Of a stretch of DNA of 64,000 nucleotides, positions 57,087 to 64,000 are shown piece by piece. Position 1 is the stretch's first letter, and each line of letters opens with the position of its first letter. The DNA lies in NCBI GenBank assembly GCA_022653695.1, contig JALCSW010000004.1, forward strand, positions 45,020 through 109,019. Direction: 5' to 3'. The notes beneath the pieces were generated by a model, which was not told the DNA's origin, ran no database searches, and saw only the letters and a list, made by a program, of their open reading frames with translations. Source of the DNA: Bacilli bacterium (lineage in GTDB: Bacteria; Bacillota_I; Bacilli_A; RFN20; CAG-826). Both the position numbers and the translations under genes were made by a program.

Positions 57087-57172
57087 TGGTGCGGGAAGGG
57101 AGACTTGAACTCCCATGACTTGCGTCATACGCCCCTCAAACGTACGCGTATACCAAATTCCGCCATTCCCGC
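57087..57172 (-). tRNA. tRNA-Leu (anticodon GAG)
   Basis: An 86-base leucine tRNA with acceptor GCGGGAA/TTCCCGC, anticodon stem TACGT/GCGTA around TTGAGGG (anticodon GAG), long variable arm and encoded CCA. It is a single-gene transcript with its own promoter and terminator. Confidence 0.93.
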
Positions 57173-57182
57173 GGCGTGCTCA

Positions 57183-57211
57183 ATTATAGTAAGGCCGCGA
57201 AAAGGAAGCAA
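57183..57211 (-). promoter_or_regulatory. Promoter of tRNA-Leu(GAG)
   Basis: On the minus strand TTGCTT (57206-57211), 17 bases, TATAAT (57183-57188), ten bases before the tRNA 5' end. Confidence 0.8.
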
Positions 57212-57384
57212 CATTTTTTCCTTTGCCCTGGCATCCTTCCTTAGGGCGAGGACGGAGAGGCAAGTTCCGGGGAGGAAGCGCATCACGCTTTCCTTGATGC
57301 CGGCGAGGAAGCGAAGGAGAGGCTTTCGCTCTTGACCCGAGCGTTTCCCGACAAAGGCCTCCGCTAAGGAAGAAAGTCGAAGCC

Positions 57385-58137
57385 CTACTGATCGCAAACG
57401 CGATAGGAAGCGACCAAAACGTCACGCTCGCCCTCGCCCTCGTCCGGATAGAGGGTCCGTTCGGTCTTTATCCCCTCGTGAAGAAGGCAAACGTCGAGAA
57501 AACGGAGGAAGATCCCAAGGTCGATGCGGTTGAAATAGGTGGCCATCGTCCGCGGCATGATGCCGAGCCGAGTCGGCTTAACCCGATAGACGGAAAGGAC
57601 GCCGCGAAGGTTCCTAACGCGCCAATTTTGGGTGTTGCAGGCACTGGGGGCGAAACGGATCACGTCGCTGAAGGGATAGGTCGGGCCGTCCCAAATCTCC
57701 TCAAGCCTCTTGCGTTTGGCGGCATGTATGTCCTTGCGGAAATCTTCCTCCCTCATTTTTGAGAAGCCGATCATGATGGCGTAGCGGAGCCCGTCTTTCG
57801 TTCTCGCTTTGGGGCTGCCGAGGCCATACCACAAGGCCCCCAAATCGTGGGCGGCCATATAAAGATCGGCCTGTTCGCCAAGGTAGCCGACGTTCTCCAG
57901 CCAGTCGCCTTTTCTTTCGCTATAGAGAAGAAGGCAATACTCAGAGCCGCAATGGCGTTTGGTTTCGTTTGCCTTAACGATTTCCATGGCTACCTTGATG
58001 GAAGGATCCAAAGGAATCGTCGTTTTTAGGAAACCACGGAGTTCTTCGATTTCTTTTTCCTCAATGGACCGTTCCGGGTTTTCGAACGCATGGAAGGATT
58101 TCCGCTTAAAGATTGCTTCATACTCCGTTTCGCCCAT
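57385..58137 (-). CDS. Nitroreductase-family protein
   Basis: A 250-residue protein of the TM1586-type nitroreductase group, in which two nitroreductase-like halves make one chain. IFKRKSFHAFEN is the N-terminal flavin-phosphate region, LGEQADLYMAAHDLGALWYGLG is the mid helix, and RFAPSACNTQNWRV is the second flavin-contacting block. It likely binds FMN and uses NAD(P)H, but the substrate is unknown. GGAGG lies eight bases before the ATG. TTCGCC-17-TATAGT upstream is a fair promoter. It is monocistronic. Confidence 0.85.
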   Translation of the reverse strand: MGETEYEAIFKRKSFHAFENPERSIEEKEIEELRGFLKTTIPLDPSIKVAMEIVKANETKRHCGSEYCLLLYSERKGDWLENVGYLGEQADLYMAAHDLGALWYGLGSPKARTKDGLRYAIMIGFSKMREEDFRKDIHAAKRKRLEEIWDGPTYPFSDVIRFAPSACNTQNWRVRNLRGVLSVYRVKPTRLGIMPRTMATYFNRIDLGIFLRFLDVCLLHEGIKTERTLYPDEGEGERDVLVASYRVCDQ

Positions 58138-58247
58138 GTTTCTTTCCTCCCGCCTCCACTATAGAGGAAACTTTTTCAAAGGCGAAGCGAAAACGAAAAG
58201 GCTCCATTCGGCCTAAAAAGGCGTCACGGAAAAACATCGGGCGTTTA

Positions 58248-59792
58248 TCACGCCGCCGGAAGGAACTGCAGGATGATCAGGGCCGCGATGCCTAGATAAA
58301 CCAAAAGGGAAGAGACGTCGACGACGGTGGTTAGAAGCGGTTGGGAGACGATCGCCGGGTCTTTTTTGATCGCGGCGGCCCCCATCGGAAGCGCCACGGC
58401 GACGATCTTGCTTAAGAAAATCGCGGCGAAAAGGGTAATCGCCACGGAGAGGGAAACCTTCATCGCCGCGCCGAAATAGACGAGGTTCCAGCAGTTGCCG
58501 TTCCACACGTTCATAATGAGGCCGTTCGCGTCGAGGATCGCGGTGTTGCTGACCAGGCCCAAATACTGTTCGACCGTGAACCAGACGAAGCCGAAGCAAG
58601 CCGCTCCGGCGGCGATGATGAGGGCGCTTATGGCCTCGCGCCCGATGACTTTCCAGAAATCCCGGGGCTCGAATTCCTTGGTTGCGAGGCCGCGGATGAT
58701 CAAGGCGATGGTTTGCCCTCCGGCGTTTCCGGCGGTGTCCATGATGACGGGGATGAAGGCGATGAGGATCTTGTAAACCTCGAATTGGTATTGGAGTTTG
58801 TCGACCACCATGGTCGAGAAAGTGTCAAGGAAAAGGAGGACGCAGATCCACGGAAGGCATTTTTTGGCCATCTTCCACGGGTGGGTCTCGAGAAACTCGT
58901 CCTCGATCGGGGAGACGGCGTTCATCTTCTCGATGTCTTCGTTGGCCTCGGCGGTCATGACGTCGAGGGCGTCGTCGACCGTGACGATGCCGGTGAGGCA
59001 TTCGTCGTCGTTGAGGACCGCCACGGCGTTGAGGTCGTAACGGGAGATGACGTTGGCCACCTCTTCCTTGTCGGTCTGGACGTGGACGCTCGGGGCGTCA
59101 CGGTTCATGATGTCGCCCAAAGTCTGGTCCTTCTTGGCGAAAATTAAATCGTCCAAGTCAACCGTTCCCACGAACTTCCGTTTGTCGTTGCGGACGAAGA
59201 TGGTGTAGACGGTCTCGGCCTCGCGCCCGATCGTGCGGACCGCTTCGATGGTGTCGCCGACGGACTCGCTTTCGCGGAACTCCAGATACTCGGTGGTCAT
59301 GATGGCCCCGGCGGTATCGGGTTTGTATTTCAGGATTTGGTTGATGTCGGCCCGCATGTCTTTGTCGGCCGCGTGGAGGACTCGCCTGGCCAGGTTGGCT
59401 GGCATGTCCCCGACCGCGTCGGCCAGGTCGTCGGCGGCCTGCTCGTTGATGAGGTTGACGAGATCCTTGTCGGTGAGGCCTTTGACGAGCTCTTCCTTTT
59501 TGTCTTGGTTCAACTCTTCGAAGAGCTCGGCTGTAGCGGCGCTATTTACGTCACGGAAAAGATTGATGAGGTCCTTGATCTCAAGGCCGTCGGCCGCTTC
59601 GGCGATGTCGATGTCGGGCACCTCGTCGAAAATCCGCTTCAGTTCGGCGGAGTCTTTCCGTCTGATGACCTCGGCCAGATGATCGGTCGATATCGTCTTG
59701 ACTCTGACTTCCTCGGACTGCTCGGTTTCGCCTTCGTTTTCGTCCTCTGGGCTTTCGCCCAAACGACGCGGGTCCTTTTCCTCTTCGTCCAT
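58248..59792 (-). CDS. mgtE: Magnesium transporter MgtE
   Basis: A 514-residue Mg2+ channel/transporter. An acidic N-terminal extension of about 30 residues precedes the superhelical MgtE_N domain. The CBS pair spans about residues 185-310 (AGAIMTTEYLEF, VGTVDLDDLIFAKKDQTLGDIM, LTGIVTVDDALDVM). Five membrane helices follow, with the pore signature PVIMDTAGNAGGQ near residue 365. The cytosolic N and CBS domains close the channel when Mg2+ is high. AAGG about nine bases before the ATG is a weak Shine-Dalgarno sequence and TAGACT (59813-59818) a likely -10. No M-box riboswitch could fit in the short leader. Confidence 0.95.
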   Translation of the reverse strand: MDEEEKDPRRLGESPEDENEGETEQSEEVRVKTISTDHLAEVIRRKDSAELKRIFDEVPDIDIAEAADGLEIKDLINLFRDVNSAATAELFEELNQDKKEELVKGLTDKDLVNLINEQAADDLADAVGDMPANLARRVLHAADKDMRADINQILKYKPDTAGAIMTTEYLEFRESESVGDTIEAVRTIGREAETVYTIFVRNDKRKFVGTVDLDDLIFAKKDQTLGDIMNRDAPSVHVQTDKEEVANVISRYDLNAVAVLNDDECLTGIVTVDDALDVMTAEANEDIEKMNAVSPIEDEFLETHPWKMAKKCLPWICVLLFLDTFSTMVVDKLQYQFEVYKILIAFIPVIMDTAGNAGGQTIALIIRGLATKEFEPRDFWKVIGREAISALIIAAGAACFGFVWFTVEQYLGLVSNTAILDANGLIMNVWNGNCWNLVYFGAAMKVSLSVAITLFAAIFLSKIVAVALPMGAAAIKKDPAIVSQPLLTTVVDVSSLLVYLGIAALIILQFLPAA

Positions 59793-59867
59793 ATGTTTTG
59801 CCCTTGCGCCTTAGTCTAGGCTTTCCCCGAAAAAAGGTGTTAGCGAAAAATGGTTATTCGCGCTTTT

Positions 59868-59897
59868 CTTTCTTAGAAGAAAGCCAAGGAATATAAT
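59868..59897 (+). promoter_or_regulatory. pduL promoter with overlapping dyad
   Basis: TATAAT (59892-59897) with TTTCTT 17 bases upstream. CTTTCTT-AG-AAGAAAG (59868-59883) is a seven-base inverted repeat covering the -35, a candidate operator. Confidence 0.55.
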
Positions 59898-59928
59898 GGT
59901 TAACGCTTTGAAAGGACAAACCACCAAC

Positions 59929-60531
59929 ATGGAACTTAAATTCTTAGTCGAAACGAGCGCCCGCCACATCCATCTCACGCAAGAGACGTTCGATGAACTG
60001 ATGGGCCAAAAAGACGCCAAGTTAGGGGTCCGCAAGGAACTCAGCCAACCGGGGCAATTCGTCTCCGACGTCCGGCTCGACATCTATGGGTTCAACCCCA
60101 AGACCCAAAAGGAAACCTGCATCAAAGGCGTTTCGATCCTCGGACCTCTCCGGGACCACAATCAGGTCGAGATCAGCGCCACCGACGCCCGCGCCCTCAA
60201 AATCGCGGCCCCCGTCCGCGAATCCGGCGACGTTAAAGGCAGCGCCGCGATCAAAATCGTCAATCCGCTCAACGGCAAAAGCGTTCAGCTGGAGGAAGGC
60301 TGCATCGTCGCCAAGCGCCACGTGCACATGACCCCCGAGGACGCGGAAGCTTTCGGCGTCAAGAACGGCGACAATGTCAAAGTCCTCATCTCCGGCACGG
60401 GCCGCGAGACCGTCTTCGGCGACACCGTCATCCGCGTCAGCCCGAAATTCCACCTCGACATGCACATCGACACCGATGAGAGCAACGCCGCGTGGGCTTC
60501 CGGCGAGGTTTACGGCACCATTGTCAAATAG
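59929..60531 (+). CDS. pduL: Phosphate propanoyl/acetyltransferase, PduL type
   Basis: A 200-residue PduL phosphotransacylase, structurally unrelated to Pta, interconverting acyl-CoA and acyl phosphate. The zinc-binding signature ETSARHIHLT is near residues 8-17, and the second repeat has AKRHVHMTPEDAEAFGVKNGD near residues 124-144. No encapsulation peptide precedes the domain and no microcompartment genes are nearby, so it probably serves as the cell's acetate-forming phosphotransacetylase. The start at 59929 is preferred because an ATG at 59896 overlaps the TATAAT. AAAGGA lies 13 bases upstream of the chosen ATG, rather far. Confidence 0.9.
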   Translation: MELKFLVETSARHIHLTQETFDELMGQKDAKLGVRKELSQPGQFVSDVRLDIYGFNPKTQKETCIKGVSILGPLRDHNQVEISATDARALKIAAPVRESGDVKGSAAIKIVNPLNGKSVQLEEGCIVAKRHVHMTPEDAEAFGVKNGDNVKVLISGTGRETVFGDTVIRVSPKFHLDMHIDTDESNAAWASGEVYGTIVK

Positions 60532-60534
60532 GCT

Positions 60535-60807
60535 ATGGAAGAGACCTTCCGTTACGCCCCGCAGAACGTTTGCAGCCGCGAGTTCCTTATCACCCACGAC
60601 GGCGATAAGATCCTCAAGGTCGTGACGATAGGCGGTTGCCCCGGCAACATCCAAGCGGTCGACCGGCTCATCGTCGGCCTGACGGCCGATGAGGTGATAG
60701 CCGCCCTCGAAGGCATCAAATGCCCCGGGTCGCGAACCCGCCAAACGAGTTGCCCCGATCAGTTGGCCCAGGCCATGAAGGCCCTTAAAGCCTCGATTGG
60801 GAAATAG
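60535..60807 (+). CDS. TSCPD-domain protein (TIGR03905 type)
   Basis: A 90-residue protein made of one TSCPD domain, named for the C-terminal motif seen here as TSCPDQLAQAM. CSREFLITHDGDKI and GGCPGNIQAVDRLIVGL are the other conserved blocks, with cysteines that may bind metal. The same domain occurs at the end of some class II ribonucleotide reductases. The stand-alone form's role is unknown. It starts four bases after pduL and is co-transcribed with it. Confidence 0.9.
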   Translation: MEETFRYAPQNVCSREFLITHDGDKILKVVTIGGCPGNIQAVDRLIVGLTADEVIAALEGIKCPGSRTRQTSCPDQLAQAMKALKASIGK

Positions 60808-60815
60808 AGGAAACG

Positions 60816-60845
60816 GCGCTTCAGGGGAACCTGAGGCGCTTTTTC
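60816..60845 (+). terminator. Intrinsic terminator of the pduL operon
   Basis: GCGCTTCAGG (60816-60825) with CCTGAGGCGC (60830-60839), loop GGAA, followed by TTTTT. Confidence 0.9.
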
Positions 60846-60889
60846 GCGCTTTCGCCCTCAGGATGGCGGCGGATCGAGCATCGTTTCCC

Positions 60890-60918
60890 TTGTCGAAGGG
60901 GCGAAAGGGCATTATGAT
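60890..60918 (+). promoter_or_regulatory. metK promoter
   Basis: TTGTCG (60890-60895), 17 bases, TATGAT (60913-60918). Transcription would begin near 60925, giving a 210-base leader to metK. Confidence 0.75.
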
Positions 60919-60949
60919 AACGGCACGACAAGAAAGTCGGCATCAAGAA

Positions 60950-61053
60950 GCGCCCTCCTAAAGGACTGAGAAAGAGCGCTAGCAACTCCCCGAACGGGGT
61001 AAGTGCTCGTCCCGAGACGGAACCCACCTCCGTAGCGATGCAGACAGGAGCGC
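60950..61053 (+). promoter_or_regulatory. SAM-I-like riboswitch aptamer candidate upstream of metK
   Basis: A structured leader resembling the SAM-I/SAM-IV clan. P1 pairs GCGC and TCCT (60950-60959, two bases bulged) with AGGAGCGC (61046-61053). Inside, GGACTG (60963-60968) and GCAAC (60982-60986) match SAM-I core blocks. A P3-like CCCC-GAAC-GGGG hairpin (60988-60999) is followed by GTGCTCGTCC (61003-61012), matching the GGTGCTAA-TCC strand. A P4-like ACGGA/TCCGT (61017-61033) completes a multi-way junction. The usual P2 pairing and kink-turn are not recognisable. Position right before an in-leader terminator and metK strongly supports SAM feedback. Confidence 0.65.
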
Positions 61054-61065
61054 TAGAGCATGAGG

Positions 61066-61092
61066 CCTTCCACCGAGTGGGAGGTTCTTTTT
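61066..61092 (+). terminator. Leader terminator (attenuator) of metK
   Basis: CCTTCCAC (61066-61073) with GTGGGAGG (61077-61084), one G-U, and a tail TTCTTTTT. It lies 44 bases before the metK start and 12 bases after P1, as in an OFF-type transcriptional riboswitch. Confidence 0.85.
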
Positions 61093-61135
61093 GTCGAATG
61101 GCCCCCAATCCGTGGGCGAAGGAGAAAAGAAAATC

Positions 61136-62314
61136 ATGAGCGAAAAGGAAAAATGGCTCTTCACGTCCGAATCCGTGAGCGAAGGCCATCCCGACAAGGT
61201 CTGCGACCAAATCGCCGACGCCATTTTGGACGCCTGCTTGGCCGATGACCCCAAAAGCCGCGTGGCCTGCGAGGTCTTCGCGACCAAGGAGTATATCCTG
61301 ATCGGCGGGGAGATCACCACGAACGCGAAAGTGGATTACGAAGGGATCGCCCGAGGGGTCCTTAGGAAAATCGGTTACGTCCGCCCGGAGCTCGGCATCG
61401 GGTGCGACACCTGCCGAATCGACGTCCGGGTCCACGAGCAGTCGCGCGACATCGCCCAAGGGGTCGATCGGGGCGATGACCTTCAGATGGGCGCCGGCGA
61501 CCAAGGGTTCATGTTCGGCTACGCGACCGACGAAAGCGAGGGCTATATGCCCCTTCCGATCACCATCGCCCATAAACTCGTCCGCGTGGCGAGCCAACTC
61601 CGCAAAAGCGGGGAATTCAAGGGCTCGCGGCCCGACATGAAGAGCCAGGTCACCATCGATTACACCGACCCCAAGCGCCCGTTCATCAACGCGATCCTGA
61701 TGTCGTGCCAGCACGACGGAGGCATCGACATCGATGGGTTCAAGGAATACATCCATGGGAAAATCATGGTTCCGGTGGCGGAGAGCTTTGGCCAAAACAC
61801 CGACTTCAGGTACCTCATTAACCCGACGGGTCGTTTCGTGATCGGCGGTCCCGCCGGTGACACCGGCTTGACGGGGCGGAAGCTCATCGTCGACACTTAC
61901 GGGGGCACGGCCCGCCACGGCGGGGGCTCCTTCAGCGGGAAAGACCCGTCGAAAGTCGACCGCAGCGCCTCCTATTACGCCCGCTACATGGCCAAGAACC
62001 TCGTGGCCGCCGGTGCCGCCGATCGCCTTGAGGTTCAGCTAAGCTACGCCATCGGCGTCGCTGAGCCGATGTCGATCGGCATCTCGACTTTCGGCACCAA
62101 ACATCGCAGCGACGAGGCGATCCTCGAGGCCATCCACAGGTTTTTCGACGCCCGCCCCGGCGCGATCATCGGCCAATTCGATCTGACTCACCCGCGTTTC
62201 AAATACGCCGACACGACCAACTACGGCGCCTTCGGCCGGCCCGATCTCGATCTTCCCTGGGAGCGCCTCGACAAAGTCGACGAACTGAAGGGGTTTTTCA
62301 AGAGCCATCGCTGA
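61136..62314 (+). CDS. metK: S-adenosylmethionine synthetase
   Basis: A 392-residue MetK, the usual length. It makes SAM from methionine and ATP. ESVSEGHPDKVCDQI (residues 12-26) carries the catalytic His18 and a metal ligand; GAGDQG, GPAGDTGLTGRKLIVDTYGG and GGSFSGKDPSKVDRS are the ATP- and metal-binding signatures. The start at 61136 has AAGGAG 11 bases upstream; a TTG at 61091 lies inside the terminator and is rejected. Methyltransferases at 10 kb and 56 kb are downstream users of SAM. Expression should fall when SAM binds the leader. Confidence 0.96.
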   Translation: MSEKEKWLFTSESVSEGHPDKVCDQIADAILDACLADDPKSRVACEVFATKEYILIGGEITTNAKVDYEGIARGVLRKIGYVRPELGIGCDTCRIDVRVHEQSRDIAQGVDRGDDLQMGAGDQGFMFGYATDESEGYMPLPITIAHKLVRVASQLRKSGEFKGSRPDMKSQVTIDYTDPKRPFINAILMSCQHDGGIDIDGFKEYIHGKIMVPVAESFGQNTDFRYLINPTGRFVIGGPAGDTGLTGRKLIVDTYGGTARHGGGSFSGKDPSKVDRSASYYARYMAKNLVAAGAADRLEVQLSYAIGVAEPMSIGISTFGTKHRSDEAILEAIHRFFDARPGAIIGQFDLTHPRFKYADTTNYGAFGRPDLDLPWERLDKVDELKGFFKSHR

Positions 62315-62321
62315 GAAAACG

Positions 62322-62359
62322 GAAAACGCGGAGCCGTCGCTTCGCGTTTTCTTTTTTTC
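62322..62359 (+). terminator. Intrinsic terminator of metK
   Basis: GAAAACGCG (62322-62330) with CGCGTTTTC (62343-62351), followed by TTTTTTTC. It overlaps the stop codon of the convergent membrane protein gene. Confidence 0.9.
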
Positions 62360-63098
62360 ATCGCCGTTTGTCGGTGACCCCGCTTTCAAGGCTCACGTTC
62401 ATTTCCGGTCCCGTCCAAAGGGCGGTGTCCTGGGCGAGGGAAAGGCAAAGGAAGGCGCCCCCGGTCGTTCCGATCGCAGGGACGATGCCGCCTATGACTC
62501 TGCCCGCTTCGCTTAAACAGGCGAATTCCATGGCTAACGAGAAGACGGCCGCGAGAAGGACGAGGCTGGCAGCCCCCGCGATTATGGGATAGGCGGTTCG
62601 GTAGCGGCGATGGTCCTTCATATAAAGGAAGGCGAAAACGATTTTGACGACGCCGAAGACGGCGTAGGTGAGGCCAAAAGACTCAAAGGCGACGAAATAG
62701 GAGCCTATCTTTCCCGCGCCCATATCCGAAGCCCCCGCCGAGGAGCCGGCGGCGCTTGAGGAAAGGCTTGCGGAGCTTGATCCGCTTGTGGATATGGGAA
62801 GGACGCCGAGCGAAAGGGCGAGGAGCAGGGCAAGGAAACCGATGATGAGCAAGAAGATGTGATAGGTGATGGATATTCCGGCGATGGTTTTTGGAGAAGC
62901 CCCGCCTTTGATCGCCAAATAAAGGGCGTAGGAGGAAATGGCCAGGCAGCATATGAGGTTGGCGACCCCATAGGCCAACGCGCCCCTATTTTCCCCGTTC
63001 GCGAAAAAGACGATCGCGGAAATGAGGGCGAGGGCTATTGCGGCTCCCGCCAAGACCCGCCCGAAGACGGTGGCTGTTTTGCTTTTGCTTTCGCCCAT
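62358..63098 (-). CDS. Hypothetical membrane protein with Ser/Ala-rich loop
   Basis: A 246-residue protein with six or so hydrophobic segments, at about residues 12-33, 42-63, 72-98, 140-160, 172-195 and 205-225. A low-complexity serine/alanine/glycine loop of about 30 residues (SGSSSASLSSSAAGSSAG) follows the third segment. I recognise no family. The start at 63098 has AAGGAG ten bases upstream; the extension to 63140 is basic and lacks support. TATTAT about 28 bases upstream may be the -10. The serine-rich loop probably faces outward. Confidence 0.7.
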   Translation of the reverse strand: MGESKSKTATVFGRVLAGAAIALALISAIVFFANGENRGALAYGVANLICCLAISSYALYLAIKGGASPKTIAGISITYHIFLLIIGFLALLLALSLGVLPISTSGSSSASLSSSAAGSSAGASDMGAGKIGSYFVAFESFGLTYAVFGVVKIVFAFLYMKDHRRYRTAYPIIAGAASLVLLAAVFSLAMEFACLSEAGRVIGGIVPAIGTTGGAFLCLSLAQDTALWTGPEMNVSLESGVTDKRR

Positions 63099-63286
63099 GG
63101 GGGATCGACTCCTTGTTCGTTTAAATAATAGCGTTTTCATTTTCCTTAAAAAGCGCGAATCGCCATATTCGAGAAAAAATAATGCCGATATCGCTTAAGT
63201 ATTCGAGGCGTCGTTCTTTATCTTTTCCTCACGTCCGCTAAAATGTAATTAAAGAAGGGCCAACAGCGCCCAAGGAGCACATAGGC

Positions 63287-63850
63287 ATGAAATACCAGAT
63301 TGTCGGGAAGAACATCCAAGTCACCGATGCTATTCGGGATGACATCCAAAAGAAACTTCACCGGATGGACAAGTACTTCGTCATCACCGACGACGTGCTT
63401 TGCCGCGCCGTGGTGAGCGCATATAAGGTCGGAGACAAAGTCGAGATCACGATTTTCACGAAAGAGATGGATTTCCGCACCGAGGTCCGCAACGACGATC
63501 TTTACGCCGCCGTGGATTCGGCCATCGACAAACTCGAGGACCAAATGCGCCGTCTCAAGACCCGCATGGAGCGGAGCAAGAACGCCGACGGCCTCGGCCG
63601 CTCGATCGCCTTCGAGAACATCAACGAGAAGACCGAGCCAAAGGAAAAAGACGAACTCGTGCGCACGAAATCGATCTATCTCGATCCCATGACGCTCGAC
63701 GAGGCCATCACCCGCATGGAGGCCCTCGGCCACAGTTTCTTCATTTATCTTGATAGCGACGACGAGGAAGTGTCGGTCGCCTACAAGCGTCTCGACGGCG
63801 GCTATGGCGTCATCCAAGTGGAGAACAAGCTGCTTCCGGAGCGCAAATAG
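63287..63850 (+). CDS. hpf: Ribosome hibernation-promoting factor, long form
   Basis: A 187-residue long HPF. The N-terminal S30AE domain (about 1-95) begins with IVGKNIQVTDAIRDDIQKKL. A linker of about 25 residues follows, then a C-terminal dimerisation domain with VRTKSIYLDPMTLDEAITRMEALGHSFFIY. Long HPF joins 70S ribosomes into 100S dimers in stationary phase and is typical of Bacillota. AAGGAG lies about nine bases before the ATG. TAAAAT (63238-63243) is the likely -10. In many Bacillota secA follows; here the window ends before that can be seen. Confidence 0.95.
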   Translation: MKYQIVGKNIQVTDAIRDDIQKKLHRMDKYFVITDDVLCRAVVSAYKVGDKVEITIFTKEMDFRTEVRNDDLYAAVDSAIDKLEDQMRRLKTRMERSKNADGLGRSIAFENINEKTEPKEKDELVRTKSIYLDPMTLDEAITRMEALGHSFFIYLDSDDEEVSVAYKRLDGGYGVIQVENKLLPERK

Positions 63851-63936
63851 GCCTTTTGTCCGGTAGGGGGGTTTGATATGTTACCCGTTTGTTGGACAGA
63901 ACTGACAACATAGTAAACTTCATGATCGGGACCTGC

Positions 63937-63983
63937 AAATGGATGCTTCCCTGTACTTACGGGGAGGCATCCATTTTGTTTTC
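63937..63983 (+). terminator. Hairpin with T-rich tail downstream of hpf
   Basis: AAATGGATGC (63937-63946) with GCATCCATTT (63967-63976), inner CCC/GGG pairs and a TGTTTTCT tail. It lies 87 bases beyond hpf. The intervening bases hold TTGGAC and CTGACA hexamers and an ATG-initiated open frame from about 63922 to the window edge, so this could also be the start of a new transcript; evidence is thin. Confidence 0.65.
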
Positions 63984-64000
63984 TCCATTATCCTCGACGA

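Noticed and set aside
59896..59928. Earlier ATG for pduL
   Set aside because: That ATG overlaps the TATAAT of the promoter, so it would not be in the transcript.

Overview
The window reads as a chromosome segment of an uncultured, moderately GC-rich Bacillota of class Bacilli. The main evidence is an rpoE-type RNA polymerase delta subunit directly behind argS, together with DUF951, long-form hpf, a CvpA protein and class I fda aldolase of staphylococcal type. No ribosomal RNA, prophage, CRISPR array or transposase was seen. Most of the window is densely packed housekeeping DNA. Two stretches (about 35.7-41.2 kb and 45.2-48.4 kb) look AT-richer and carry accessory genes.

Layout. 0-10 kb: end of fhs, DUF951, two fused ATPase-permease ABC proteins, a cold-shock protein, then the overlapping run ychF-ispF-argS-rpoE. 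10-25 kb: methyltransferase, FAD oxidoreductase, CysQ-like phosphatase, Nfu, a small winged-helix gene coupled to an M3 peptidase, a candidate structured RNA, fda, M32 carboxypeptidase, a PTS IIC-like protein, CvpA, a DEAD-box helicase, a 25-residue small-protein gene with its own promoter and terminator, and a phosphatase. 24.6-30.2 kb: a sulfur/redox locus in which a DUF134-NifX-like regulator diverges from an FAD reductase-rhodanese-TusA-DsrE fusion, followed by a glutathione peroxidase-ABC exporter operon. 30.2-35.6 kb: hypA, a 969-residue iron-sulfur flavoprotein and an M13 peptidase. 35.8-41.2 kb: an Rhs-repeat protein followed by two copies of an internally duplicated membrane protein, a plausible toxin/immunity locus. 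41.6-45.1 kb: two NCS2 nucleobase permeases. 45.1-48.4 kb: an AAA/DUF4143 ATPase with tandem dyad repeats, and an HTH-ADP-ribosyltransferase-like toxin-antitoxin candidate bounded by a 16-bp palindrome. 48.7-64 kb: five tRNAs, the HAD-ispD-S1-pgi operon, LemA-like, ABC-F, GH20, methyltransferase, tRNA-Leu, nitroreductase, mgtE, pduL, TSCPD protein, metK behind a SAM-riboswitch-like leader, a membrane protein and hpf.

Two themes cut across the window. First, at about nine loci a good -10 element lies only 6-14 bases upstream of the start codon, usually with no Shine-Dalgarno sequence, which predicts leaderless or nearly leaderless mRNAs alongside ordinary SD-led genes. Second, SAM is made by metK under apparent riboswitch/attenuator control and used by two methyltransferases here, and isoprenoid synthesis is by the MEP route (ispD, ispF).

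The strongest candidates for something undescribed are the divergent SAM-responsive-looking leader of metK, the palindrome-bounded ART toxin-antitoxin module, the Rhs plus duplicated-membrane-protein locus, the 25-residue small-protein unit, the unassigned structured RNA near 16.3 kb and the leaderless-mRNA pattern. All functional assignments come from reading motifs by eye; no database search or folding program was run.
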